Source: Holophagaceae bacterium (GTDB lineage: Bacteria; Acidobacteriota; Holophagae; Holophagales; Holophagaceae). From it: DNA of 33,005 nucleotides. This document shows, piece by piece, positions 1 through 6,755 of the stretch. Below the pieces are notes generated by a model, which was not told where the DNA came from, ran no database searches, and saw only the letters and a program-made list of their open reading frames with translations. The position numbers were made by a program, and so were the translations under genes. Positions within the stretch are counted from its first letter, which is position 1; the number at the start of each line of letters is the position of its first letter. The stretch is taken from NCBI GenBank assembly GCA_025361125.1, contig JANYBM010000036.1, forward strand, positions 1 to 33,005. Reading direction: 5' to 3'.

Positions 1-123
1 GTAACCAAGCGCATTCAGAAACGGAAGAACAAAGGCGGTTTTAGTCGCCTCCTCTGTTTGGGTGATTTCCTTCTGTTTACGGATCTTGGCGGAGAGCGCC
101 TGAATCTGGTCTATGAGGTCCAT
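1..123 (-). CDS. Type I restriction R-subunit N-terminal-domain-like protein (partial, start only)
   Basis: This is a 5' fragment: the first 41 codons are in the window and the gene runs off the left edge. The start is ATG at 123-121, preceded by a good ribosome-binding site (GAGAGGAA, about 6 bases before the ATG). The peptide starts MDLIDQIQALSAKI and contains TEEATKTAFVLPFLNALGY. That closely resembles the opening of the HSDR_N-type proteins (restriction endonuclease R-subunit N-terminal family), where a helix is followed by TEEATKNAxxxPFxxxLGY. Family members can be stand-alone proteins of a few hundred residues on prophages and islands. The PD-(D/E)xK nuclease motif would lie further on and cannot be checked. 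It is probably defence or anti-competitor cargo of the element, inferred from a short but distinctive stretch. Confidence 0.65.
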   Translation of the reverse strand, partial: MDLIDQIQALSAKIRKQKEITQTEEATKTAFVLPFLNALGY

Positions 124-191
124 GGGCCGTTCCTCTCAGTAAGAAATGCATTGAAGGGCAAATGGGACTGTTGGCTGATTGTAGCCAGCAA

Positions 192-554
192 TCATCCAGC
201 CATCCTCACCTTTTGTAGCTTGAGATATTCAGCGCACTTTGCGCGGGCTCTCTCGTTATAGGTCCGCATGTGCTCACGCCAAAGCCCCTCTGCCAGCTCG
301 CCTTTCCCGAGGCTTTCCATCCAGCAAGTGAACATTTCAGGCCCATATGCTCCATCCACAAGGATCTGGAACACTTGGTCATCGGGCGCCTCACCAGATG
401 TTTCGTATTCAAAATGCAGGTCTTCCAAAGCCTCTAGGCCAGCACTGTTGATCTGGCGGATGATATTTTCCCAGGGGTCGAGAGCGGGCGGCGGTGCATC
501 GGCCTTCATGGACTCTTCCAATCGTGTGATGCGAACCCAAATTTTGCGGCTCAT
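192..554 (-). CDS. Hypothetical protein, 120 aa, element-encoded
   Basis: I do not recognise this protein. It starts MSRKIWVRITRLEESMKAD and is largely helical and acidic in the middle (EALEDLHFEYETSGEAPDD), with a basic C-terminal tail. The ATG overlaps the stop of the gene upstream on the minus strand by four bases (ATGA at 554-551), so the two are probably translationally coupled. A purine-rich AAGGGG sits just before the start, inside the upstream gene. There is no signal peptide, membrane segment or known motif. Position between a primase module and a restriction-type gene suggests an accessory role on the element. The overlap supports it being real. Confidence 0.6.
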   Translation of the reverse strand: MSRKIWVRITRLEESMKADAPPPALDPWENIIRQINSAGLEALEDLHFEYETSGEAPDDQVFQILVDGAYGPEMFTCWMESLGKGELAEGLWREHMRTYNERARAKCAEYLKLQKVRMAG

Positions 555-760
555 ATATTTTGCCCCTTCGCAGCCCTGACCTCGAGAGCGGCAATGCGGG
601 CTTCAATATCGTGCTCGCTGAGGATCGAGCTGATGGACAACGCGGCATAGATCAGCACCCGTGCCTTCCCTGGTTCCATGCGATCCGCTTCAGCTTCGCG
701 GTAAACGTGCGAAAGGGCGCGCCGAATATCACCCTGGGTTTTCAATTGGCGTTGGCTCAT
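551..760 (-). CDS. Small conserved-type hypothetical protein, 69 aa
   Basis: The frame is open to 778, but the ATG at 760 (MSQRQLKTQGDIRRAL) has a GGAGA eight bases upstream, so I chose it. The protein is almost entirely helical: a charged first helix, a hydrophobic AALSISSILSEHDIEARIAALEVR segment that could form a coiled coil or dimer helix, and a short basic tail. Small proteins of this layout (a short N-terminal helix, then RxLxxVYRE-type and EARIAALE-type segments) are frequent in prophages and islands, but I know no defined function. It overlaps the next gene by ATGA. It might be a regulator or packaging-related adaptor; this is speculation. Confidence 0.6.
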   Translation of the reverse strand: MSQRQLKTQGDIRRALSHVYREAEADRMEPGKARVLIYAALSISSILSEHDIEARIAALEVRAAKGQNI

Positions 761-917
761 GGGGGGGTCTCCATTCAATAGCTTCTGGTGTTGGAACTTT
801 AAGACCAGGGGACAGGGCAGAAAAGAGGCTTCGAGGCCCGGTAAAATGTCATCTTGGCGTTCAGAATTGGTAAGGAGTTACTGCTCTTCCGGGGATGGTG
901 TAAAGCACTGATTGTGG

Positions 918-1274
918 TTAAAGGATTGGGTTCACCCTCCCTAAAGGGGCCCCTGCAGGGGGGCTACTTTGTTCTTTTGATAGGGGTGGTACTAGGGGGG
1001 CTACATTTCCGTTTTTATGCTTCCAGTACCCACCCTTCGCACCATCTTCAGTGGATTTATTTCGGAGGGCTTCGGCCTCGTCACGCATTGACTTACCAAG
1101 GGTGTAGCCCTCAATAAAGGGGTCTGCTGCGCTGACACGAGGGTGTCCTTCGTTCATTCCCACGGACAGACCCGACAAGAATTGCCCTCGCTCGTCGTCA
1201 TCCGCAAGGGCCGCGAAATCGGCATTGAAAGCGTCCAGATTCATTCGTAGATTCCAGGTCCGGGTACGGCTCAT
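918..1274 (-). CDS. Hypothetical protein, 118 aa, coupled to primase
   Basis: The ATG at 1274-1272 overlaps the TGA of the primase gene (ATGA), so the two are translationally coupled. The frame stays open upstream to 1343, across the G8 tract at the primase 3' end. The sequence starts MSRTRTWNLRMNLDAFNADF, continues with GQFLSGLSVGMNEG and YTLGKSMRDEAEA, then a glycine- and lysine-rich GAKGGYWKHKNGN and a proline-rich tail. I do not recognise a family, though phage proteins with an AKGG-type tail are common. The tail lies over two copies of an 11-base repeat (AGGGGGGCTAC on the plus strand, 957-967 and 994-1004), so its last 35 residues may be poorly conserved. Confidence 0.55.
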   Translation of the reverse strand: MSRTRTWNLRMNLDAFNADFAALADDDERGQFLSGLSVGMNEGHPRVSAADPFIEGYTLGKSMRDEAEALRNKSTEDGAKGGYWKHKNGNVAPLVPPLSKEQSSPPAGAPLGRVNPIL

Positions 1275-2407
1275 ATAGGCCCCCCCCAAAGAAAGGCCAC
1301 TACGTCTTGAAGCCCAAGATGCAGATGCCCTGAATGTCGGCATTGGAAGGAAGGGAACTGCCCCGGTGTCTTGATCACCACGGCAGCGTCATCATCCAGG
1401 CCATCAGAATGCTCGGGTGCCCATGGGCAATGGCATCGCCACTTCTGTCCGTCCCTGAAGGCCCGTGGCGCTCCAACTTGGATACCGTGCGCACGAAGCA
1501 CAGAGGCCAGGTCCATGGCTTTGAAGTCAACAGATGAGCCATTGACGCGGTAGCACTGAAACCAGCGTTTCCCGGCGCTGCTAGCGGCCTTCTGCTGAGC
1601 CTTGATGTCCTCCTGCCATTGGGACCGCAGTGGCGGTACAGCAGCGGGTGTAAGGCGATCCAGAGGGATCACCAGTGGATTGCCTGTAGTCTCCTCGAAG
1701 CGAATGGATAATGGATCAGGCGCGCCTGCAAGGAAGCCCAACGCGGCGGCGTTTCGCAATACCGGTATATCCAGGCCCCTCCGAAATGGTGCAAATCCTA
1801 GGTGATCCAGAATCCACTCAGAGGCGGCCTCCCATAGTGCCAGTGGTATGGGGGTGGCCAGGGGAACCACCACGCGATATTTCGGCCAATCGGGAAGTGA
1901 TGACCATGTTGACCACGCGAAAGAATCAACCCCGGCGTTCCAAAGAGCTTCTTGCACTTCGTCCAAAGTCACGGGGTTGGGAACCTTCACTTTGCCGAGC
2001 TTTGGCCGGTTCGTCGGGAGACCCGTTTTAAGGTCCGCCCAATATTCGCCTGTGGGTTCTTGCATCGAATTATCAAAGTCGAAGAGTGCGAGGCCAACAC
2101 TAACAACGTTTTCACGAGCGCGAGACGTTCCGGGCTTGAATTTGGCAGGGCATAGGGCAGGCAAGGACTTCTTGGCCTCATTCCCGAAAACACCAAGGCG
2201 GGTGTGATTCACCCGTTCGAGCGTGACTTTAAGTTCTGACCATGAACCAGCAAAAGGGCGGGGCCTGCTGTCGGTGGCACCGTTGAAAAACGAGCATTCG
2301 ATCACGGTGTGGCTTTGCTTGTTTTCCTCCACGGTCGTATTCTTTAATTGGTGATTTAGCACATTCGTGAGGGCAGCTTCCAGGCTGCCCGTGCTTTGCG
2401 CGGTCAT
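1271..2407 (-). CDS. AEP-type DNA primase / replication protein
   Basis: This 378-residue protein looks like a plasmid/phage primase of the archaeo-eukaryotic (PrimPol/RepB-like) class, which makes primers for element replication. Residues 101-113 give the motif-I strand LALFDFDN, with paired metal-binding aspartates D110 and D112. Residues 163-183 (FAWSTWSSLPDWPKYRVV) match the second motif region, normally SxH followed by a basic residue and hydrophobic strand. Here Ser replaces the usual His, so activity is uncertain. The C-terminus carries a probable zinc site (RCHCPWAPEH, then FQCRHSGH) near a final LQDVVAFLWG helix. No helicase domain is fused. The gene lies four bases from the Xis-like gene upstream and overlaps the small ORF downstream. 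Confidence 0.65.
   Translation of the reverse strand: MTAQSTGSLEAALTNVLNHQLKNTTVEENKQSHTVIECSFFNGATDSRPRPFAGSWSELKVTLERVNHTRLGVFGNEAKKSLPALCPAKFKPGTSRARENVVSVGLALFDFDNSMQEPTGEYWADLKTGLPTNRPKLGKVKVPNPVTLDEVQEALWNAGVDSFAWSTWSSLPDWPKYRVVVPLATPIPLALWEAASEWILDHLGFAPFRRGLDIPVLRNAAALGFLAGAPDPLSIRFEETTGNPLVIPLDRLTPAAVPPLRSQWQEDIKAQQKAASSAGKRWFQCYRVNGSSVDFKAMDLASVLRAHGIQVGAPRAFRDGQKWRCHCPWAPEHSDGLDDDAAVVIKTPGQFPSFQCRHSGHLHLGLQDVVAFLWGGPI
1280..1287 (-). repeat. G8 homopolymer (minus strand) at the primase / ORF overlap
   Basis: Eight consecutive C on the plus strand encode the Trp-Gly-Gly end of the primase. The frame of the following ORF is also open across this tract, so a slip of one base would join the two proteins. 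Confidence 0.9.
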
Positions 2408-2411
2408 GACG

Positions 2412-2633
2412 TCAACCCACTTTGTCGGAAAGCCGCGCGACGAATGCCGACAGGTCAGATGCTGAAATAAGGGTTCTCCTTCCGATCTTCAGCCGGATGA
2501 GTCGGCCTTCTTTTAAGAGTCTGTAGACAGTAACTTTGCCGACACCTAAAATCAGTGCCGCCATGTCAACAGAAAGTGCTTCGCGGTTGACTGCGATAGC
2601 GGTTGGGACTGAGCGATCTAAGAGTTTGTGCAT
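2412..2633 (-). CDS. AlpA/Xis-like helix-turn-helix protein
   Basis: This 73-residue protein is an HTH_17/MerR-like DNA-binding protein of the excisionase (AlpA/Xis) type. The core is LSVDMAALILGVGKVTVYRL, followed by LKEGRLIRLKIGRRTLI and a closing helix (SASDLSAFVARL). This is the usual helix-turn-helix plus wing layout (xxAAxxLGVxxxTVYRLLxxGxLxxxxxGRR). The frame is open to 2645 through a TTG, but the ATG at 2633 has a GGAG six bases upstream and is preferred. It lies four bases from the primase gene, so they are co-transcribed. Proteins of this kind direct excision by the integrase or activate it; either role fits here. Confidence 0.8.
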   Translation of the reverse strand: MHKLLDRSVPTAIAVNREALSVDMAALILGVGKVTVYRLLKEGRLIRLKIGRRTLISASDLSAFVARLSDKVG

Positions 2634-2705
2634 CTGATTCTCCAAACGTTCGTCGTGAACGCTGGAACAAGTCTGCTGGCTGTTAGATGGCCTAAATCTG
2701 TCCGA

Positions 2706-3395
2706 TTATTGCTTGATTTGGGCCACCTTTTGGATGGACTTCCTACCCTTGTCTTTCGAAGGCTTCGTGTCCTTTCTCCGACTCATCGCTTTGTCGCCGT
2801 ACTCGGCACTTTTGATGGCCTGAACCATTCGGAGAGCCACTGCCTGGGAATGGCATCCCTGAACCTCTGCATATCCCACACAGGATTCTGCTAACCAATC
2901 GTCCGGCGAGCCGAGCAGGCGAGCACCTAGGGATTTTCGGCCACCCTTCCCCCTGGTGACTTTCTCTATTCGCGTAATTCGGAGTGCGGCCTGCTTTGCC
3001 AGATCCTCAAGGCGAAGGCGAAAGGGTAGATCCCCAGTGAATGACAACGCCTCGTCCTCCTCCGGCTCGCCTAGAACCCATACTGCTGGGCCAACCAGCC
3101 GCAAAGACGCCAGAAGGGCATTCGCGTTCTTCTCCACATTCAAGAGCTGCCTCTTTGCGTCGACTGCTCCGCCAACACCAGCCAAATAATTGCGCCTGGT
3201 GTATTCGCAACGAAGTTCACTCATAGCTTTTTCGAGAACAACTGCATCCACACCATGGAGTTTGGGTGCAATTTCTTTTGCAGCCCGCGCGAGGACTAAT
3301 CGAACCCCGAGATCCACGAACACGAACGGACTAGGGCTAGTCTCGATTGGTATCAATACCGTGAACTGATTTAATCCTGTCTTAATTGCGTTCAC
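2706..3395 (-). CDS. Hypothetical protein, about 229 aa, element-encoded
   Basis: I do not recognise this protein. It has a mixed alpha/beta N-terminal half (FTVLIPIETSPSPFVFVDLG), a helical centre (YTRRNYLAGVGGAVDAKRQL, then a leucine-rich ALLASLRLVGPAVWVLG) and a strongly basic tail (SRRKDTKPSKDKGRKSIQKV) that could bind DNA or RNA. The frame is open to a TTG at 3416. The GTG at 3395 has a GGGAG five bases upstream and is a better start; no ATG is available nearby. It lies between the integrase and Xis-like genes, a position often held by regulators or replication accessories. The function is unknown. Confidence 0.6.
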   Translation of the reverse strand: MNAIKTGLNQFTVLIPIETSPSPFVFVDLGVRLVLARAAKEIAPKLHGVDAVVLEKAMSELRCEYTRRNYLAGVGGAVDAKRQLLNVEKNANALLASLRLVGPAVWVLGEPEEDEALSFTGDLPFRLRLEDLAKQAALRITRIEKVTRGKGGRKSLGARLLGSPDDWLAESCVGYAEVQGCHSQAVALRMVQAIKSAEYGDKAMSRRKDTKPSKDKGRKSIQKVAQIKQ

Positions 3396-3492
3396 TCGCA
3401 CTCCCGCTAAGTGCAACCCACATTAAAAAAGCACAGCGTTCCAGTGCGGGATCTGGCATTCGGGCCGTTGTCCTAGCCGCGCCGAAGTAATG

Positions 3493-4833
3493 TTACGCCT
3501 TCTTGATCGCTAGTGCAGCAACCTTCCCAGGCGTGTGAATGCCCAGCTTCGGCGCCAGCTTGCGGATGGCTTCGGCCTTGGCGCTTGGGGCCAGGTGGCC
3601 GTAATGCTGCTCCACCATTCGCGTCCCAGCGTGGCCCAACTGCTCCGCAATGAAGGCCAGCGGCACTCCGGCATTCACGAGGCTGGAAGCATAGGAGTGG
3701 CGGAGCTCGTGGAAGGTGAGGGATTCAAGCCCCGCAGCCTCGCAAACAGCCGCCATGATGCGGTGTTGGTCGCCACGCTGCCAAGAGAAGGGGTCATCCA
3801 GCTTTGTCCTGGACCTTCGATCCACCACATCCCGACGAAATAGAAGGGTGTTGCTGCCCTTCCCCTCTGCCATCTCCAGGAAGAAGGCGGCGCCCTCTGA
3901 AGTGAGAATCGCGTGGCGAGATTTGCCACTCTTTGATTCGGCGATGAACACTGTGCTGGCCTCACGGTTGAAGTCCCGAACCTGCAATCGCACCAGCTCC
4001 CCGAAGCGGGCCCCGGTAAACAGCGCACCTTGCACAAGGCGGCGGAAGTCAGGCGGGCAGACGTTCACCAGACGCTGGGATTCCTCCGTGTTGAGGAATC
4101 GCACCCGTGAGGACGTGGTGTCCCTGAAGGGCTTGGCTTCGCGCCAAGCATCCCCCGTTGCGGCCGTGAGGCGGCGGCGCTTGGCGTAGTTCAAAGCCGC
4201 CTTCAGGATGGTCAACACCCGGTTAGCAGTGTCCTTCCGGGCTCGCTTCTCATCATCGGTTTTAGGATCCGGGCGCGTAGCCTGCTCTTTGGCGCCGAAC
4301 TTCGTGCGCACCCGCGCCGCCGAATTGGCCATGTTCTCGTGCCACCGCTCGATCCGGCCCTGAGTGAGCCTGGCCACTTCCACGCGCCCCAGGGTAGGGA
4401 GAATGTGGAGCTTAACCTGGCCCTCAGTTCTACCGAGGCTCTTCATGCCCCGCCGCTCGCAGTCTCGGCGATAGGCTTTCCATGCAGCCTCCACCGTGAA
4501 GGGGCCGCTCTGGACATCCTCTCCACTGGCAGCCGACAGAGCCTGAGTCTTCCACTGTCGCGCCTTTTCCTGAGCTTGGGAGTAGGACAGACGAGTTTCC
4601 CCGTTGGCTTCGGCGTGATCGTCTGTAGTACCCAGGGTGGACTGTTGGCGAGGCCGATTGAGTTCTGCAACCCATAGGCGGGCGACCCATGAGCCGTCGC
4701 CTTTCTTGGGACGGTAGTATCCGAGCTTCAACCCAGGTTCAAGACTCGTCCAGTACGGCTCGGTTTTGTGCGGACACTTTTTCAGCCGTTCTGATTTGCT
4801 TTCCAGCTTCGAGTCTCGTGTCGCACGTGCCAC
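3493..4833 (-). CDS. int: Tyrosine-recombinase integrase
   Basis: This is a site-specific recombinase of 446 residues, usual for island and phage integrases with an N-terminal arm-binding domain. The catalytic set is visible: Arg276 (TGARFGEL), a Lys near 301-304 (SKSGKSRH), His375 and Arg378 (HELRHSYAS), His401 (LGHAG) and the nucleophile Tyr411 (VEQHYGHL). The core-binding domain spans about 110-225. The start is GTG at 4833, with GAGGGG about six bases upstream; no ATG fits. The gene reads away from the attachment site, about 150 bases from it. A complete catalytic set suggests the enzyme is active. Confidence 0.95.
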   Translation of the reverse strand: MARATRDSKLESKSERLKKCPHKTEPYWTSLEPGLKLGYYRPKKGDGSWVARLWVAELNRPRQQSTLGTTDDHAEANGETRLSYSQAQEKARQWKTQALSAASGEDVQSGPFTVEAAWKAYRRDCERRGMKSLGRTEGQVKLHILPTLGRVEVARLTQGRIERWHENMANSAARVRTKFGAKEQATRPDPKTDDEKRARKDTANRVLTILKAALNYAKRRRLTAATGDAWREAKPFRDTTSSRVRFLNTEESQRLVNVCPPDFRRLVQGALFTGARFGELVRLQVRDFNREASTVFIAESKSGKSRHAILTSEGAAFFLEMAEGKGSNTLLFRRDVVDRRSRTKLDDPFSWQRGDQHRIMAAVCEAAGLESLTFHELRHSYASSLVNAGVPLAFIAEQLGHAGTRMVEQHYGHLAPSAKAEAIRKLAPKLGIHTPGKVAALAIKKA

Positions 4834-4981
4834 GAATCACCCCTCGGAAATTCCATCCTCCAACCATCCTCCAAAAGTGTTCACGAATCAAGACGAATTG
4901 AGATGGTTGCAAGAATGGCTCCAATTGAGGTTCTACGGGCATTCTAGGATTTATCACGGTACATCTCAGTGTCCGGTAATC

Positions 4982-5027
4982 CCCTTTCACGGCGGCAGCA
5001 CGGGTTCAAATCCCGTTGGCCCTACCA
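4982..5027 (+). other. attR: 3' half of a tRNA-Glu(UUC) gene
   Basis: From the anticodon loop CTTTCAC (anticodon TTC) the sequence continues with the anticodon stem GGCGG, a short variable region, the T arm (ACGGG-TTCAAAT-CCCGT), the acceptor strand TGGCCCT, the discriminator A and an encoded CCA at 5025-5027. The bases before the loop (ATCCC) do not pair with GGCGG, and no D arm or 5' acceptor strand exists upstream. Similarity thus starts in the anticodon loop, a known crossover point for tyrosine recombinases. The intact gene should lie at the left end of the element, outside the window. The tRNA-Glu call follows from the anticodon and the CCTTTCACGGCGG context shared with bacterial tRNA-Glu. 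Confidence 0.85.
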
Positions 5028-5030
5028 ATA

Positions 5031-5056
5031 CGCCACCCATCGGGTGGCGTTTTTGT
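5031..5056 (+). terminator. Rho-independent terminator after tRNA-Glu 3' end
   Basis: The stem is CGCCACCC (5031-5038) with GGGTGGCG (5042-5049), an eight-base-pair stem with a three-base loop, followed by TTTTTGTT. It lies three bases after the CCA, as expected for the terminator of the original tRNA-Glu transcript. Confidence 0.9.
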
Positions 5057-5199
5057 TGGTAGGGCCAACGGGATTTGAATCGCTCCGGCGCGGGAGTAGT
5101 CCAAGGCGAAGGGCGCGCAAGCGACCGCAGCCGGTCCGCGCAGCGGATGGACGCCCGCAGCCGGGCGCGGCCCGAAGGGAAAGCCCGTTGGCCCTACAA
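5056..5199. repeat. Inverted tRNA-end repeats around a GC-rich multi-hairpin segment
   Basis: The left arm (5056-5079) is the reverse complement of the tRNA-Glu 3' end at 5005-5028. The right arm (5184-5199, CCCGTTGGCCCTACAA) is a direct partial copy of the same end. The arms can pair with each other. The roughly 100 bases between them are very GC-rich and hold several small palindromes, such as CCGCGCAGCGG and GCCCGCAGCCGGGC. No coding sequence is credible here, although both strands are open. It resembles a REP-like or other non-autonomous interspersed element built on a tRNA end; its copy number cannot be seen from one window. Confidence 0.6.
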
Positions 5200-5203
5200 A
5201 ACA

Positions 5204-5230
5204 GAAAGCCCGGTTTTCCGGGTTTCTTCG
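5204..5230. terminator. Probable bidirectional terminator
   Basis: The hairpin AAGCCCGG-TTTT-CCGGGTTT is centred at 5214-5217. On the plus strand it is followed by TTTCTT; on the minus strand the hairpin is followed by a U-rich CTTTCTGTTTTG. It could end the minus-strand operon that finishes with the methyltransferase gene as well as plus-strand transcripts. The rest of the spacer to 5356 shows nothing recognisable. Confidence 0.7.
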
Positions 5231-5356
5231 ATGTCCTGGGGAACATTTGGGACCCGGCTAAAACAGTTCGCCTCCAAAGGTATGCACAACTCACCACGCC
5301 GATAAATCAGCCTTCATTGGGAATTCAAACAGCCCCATTCAATTCTGCAAAGATTT

Positions 5357-6094
5357 TCACGGCACTGGGTTTTGCAGGATGACCACGAGATTTGGATTCA
5401 GGGAAATCCGGCGTTTGTAGAACAGTTTCCGGAACAGCCGTTCCAGAAACCAGCGGGAAGCCGCATGGGTCAACCCCTGGAGCGGCCTGTTCGGGTGGAG
5501 GACGTACCATGGGGGCTCTCCCCATTCACGTACCTGCAGGCCGCACAGCTCGCAAAGTTGATCCAGGCGACCACTGCCAAGCACGGTGGTGTGGGATAGG
5601 TCGCCGTACTGGATGGGACGGCCAAAAGGGGAATCGCCATTGGGGAAACGGAAGAGCATTCTCCCGCCGGGGACCAGGTGGGATCGCAGTTCGGATACGA
5701 ACGCTGGGAGCGCTTCGAGCGGTATATGTTCCAACACGTCAAAGGCAACCAGAATATCAAATGGCTCGTCAGCCTTGAGTTCAGAAAGATCAGCGAAGGC
5801 GGCGAAACCATGCTCCCGGGCCTTGCGCACCAGATGATCGTTGAGCTCGATGCCTTGGCAGGCATGTCCCTGCCCTTGGGCCCACCCTAGAAAATTCCCA
5901 TTCCCGAAGCCGATTTCTAACACACGATGCGGAGCTTCCCGCTGCTTCAAGCGCCTGAATTGCCAGGCGAAGTAGCGGGCTTCAATTTTGCTGAATTCTC
6001 CAAAATTTTTTCCAGACCACCCTTTCCAACGCGAATAGGTGTCAGGCGATGGGATGGGATCCAGTTTGTCTATGGGTGTTTCGGTTGGTTTCAC
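5357..6094 (-). CDS. Class I SAM-dependent methyltransferase
   Basis: This 245-residue cytoplasmic protein has a Rossmann-type SAM-binding fold. Motif I is VLEIGFGNGNFLG (residues 58-70), the acidic residue after strand 2 is Glu83 (GIELND), and motif IV is FDILVAFDVLEHIP. PGGRMLFRFPNGDSPFG is the usual segment after strand 5. The C-terminal RRISLNPNLVVILQNP is typical of methyltransferases placed near glycan or lipid biosynthesis genes, but no such genes are nearby and the substrate is unknown. The start is GTG at 6094 with GGAG seven bases upstream. It lies 30 bases after the isochorismatase-family gene in the same direction, so it is probably the last gene of that operon. Confidence 0.88.
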   Translation of the reverse strand: MKPTETPIDKLDPIPSPDTYSRWKGWSGKNFGEFSKIEARYFAWQFRRLKQREAPHRVLEIGFGNGNFLGWAQGQGHACQGIELNDHLVRKAREHGFAAFADLSELKADEPFDILVAFDVLEHIPLEALPAFVSELRSHLVPGGRMLFRFPNGDSPFGRPIQYGDLSHTTVLGSGRLDQLCELCGLQVREWGEPPWYVLHPNRPLQGLTHAASRWFLERLFRKLFYKRRISLNPNLVVILQNPVP

Positions 6095-6124
6095 GCCACA
6101 TCTCCAAGGTTGAATTCGCGGGGC

Positions 6125-6718
6125 TCACCCTGGCGGCTGACCTTCCTTCATGAGAGCTGACACAGCTTTGAAGGCGAGGTGGTTTTTGTCCCGGGCCCAT
6201 TCAAAGGCCACGGACTCGTGATTGGTGAGGGTCGCTCCGGCGGCAGCCATACGCTCCAGCGCGTGCCTTTGGTATTCCTCGCCGCGGCCACTGACGGCAT
6301 CCCAACAGAGCTGCACCTGGTGCTTTGCCTCCAGCAGTTCGAGCACGGTCTGCAGCACGCAGACATGGGCTTCGATGCCCGCCACCACAACCTGGCGTTG
6401 CTCAGGCGGAAGACCAGGGCGGGCCTGCTGAAGCAAAGGCTCGAAGCCTGCATCTCCACAGCAGCCGAAGGCCGTTTTTTCCAGAAAATACTTGGGGGTG
6501 GAGATCCCGTCGAAAGTGGCCCGGAGGCTGGCCTCGGTGGCACCCAGTCCTTTGGGGTACTGCTCCGTGAGCACCACCGGTACTGAGAAAAGCTCCGCCA
6601 GCCGCAGCAACCGGCGCGTCGTTTCAAGTACCAGCGCCGGACGCTCCACCATTTGCACAAGCTTGCCCTGGAAGTCGATCACCACCAGGATGCTGCGGGT
6701 TGAATCGAGAAGGGGCAA
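6125..6718 (-). CDS. Isochorismatase-family cysteine hydrolase
   Basis: This 197-residue protein belongs to the isochorismatase/nicotinamidase-like superfamily. The catalytic triad candidates are Asp15 (LVVIDFQ), Lys81 (LEKTAFG) and the nucleophile Cys120 (GIEAHVCVLQT), all in standard context. TEQYPKGLG (51-59) is typical of the YcaC-like subgroup, whose physiological substrate is not settled. There is no signal peptide, so it is cytoplasmic. The start is a TTG at 6718, supported by a GGAGG five bases upstream; no better in-frame start exists. It lies 37 bases after the protease gene and 30 before the methyltransferase gene. The specific substrate cannot be assigned. Confidence 0.88.
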   Translation of the reverse strand: MPLLDSTRSILVVIDFQGKLVQMVERPALVLETTRRLLRLAELFSVPVVLTEQYPKGLGATEASLRATFDGISTPKYFLEKTAFGCCGDAGFEPLLQQARPGLPPEQRQVVVAGIEAHVCVLQTVLELLEAKHQVQLCWDAVSGRGEEYQRHALERMAAAGATLTNHESVAFEWARDKNHLAFKAVSALMKEGQPPG

Positions 6719-6755
6719 GGCGTCCTCCAGGTAGGCGAAGCTTTGGAATCCTACC

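Larger units (their letters stand above)
1..5027 (-). mobile_element. Right part of a tRNA-Glu-targeted integrative element
   Basis: All genes from the left edge to the integrase run on the minus strand and belong to classes typical of small integrative elements or phage satellites: tyrosine recombinase, AlpA/Xis-like HTH, AEP-type primase, short overlapping ORFs and a restriction-type gene. The element ends at a 46-base copy of the 3' half of tRNA-Glu just upstream of the integrase start. Beyond this point the genes are ordinary chromosomal ones. No capsid, terminase, portal or conjugation gene is visible, so it may be a satellite or a defective or mobilizable island. The left end and the intact tRNA gene lie outside the window. 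The boundary is seen; the satellite label is inferred from gene order. Confidence 0.75.

Noticed and set aside
951-1004. CRISPR-like or transposon repeat (two AGGGGGGCTAC copies and GC palindromes)
   Set aside because: Only two short copies inside a coding tail, with no regular spacers or terminal repeats.
4952-5027. Complete tRNA gene ending at 5027
   Set aside because: The 5' half is absent: no acceptor strand pairing with TGGCCCT and no D arm, and the anticodon stem does not pair.
4969-5382. 137-codon open frame through the tRNA end and hairpins (and an opposite-strand frame at 5022-5297)
   Set aside because: Both run across a tRNA fragment, two terminators and GC-rich palindromes; GC-rich DNA has few stops.
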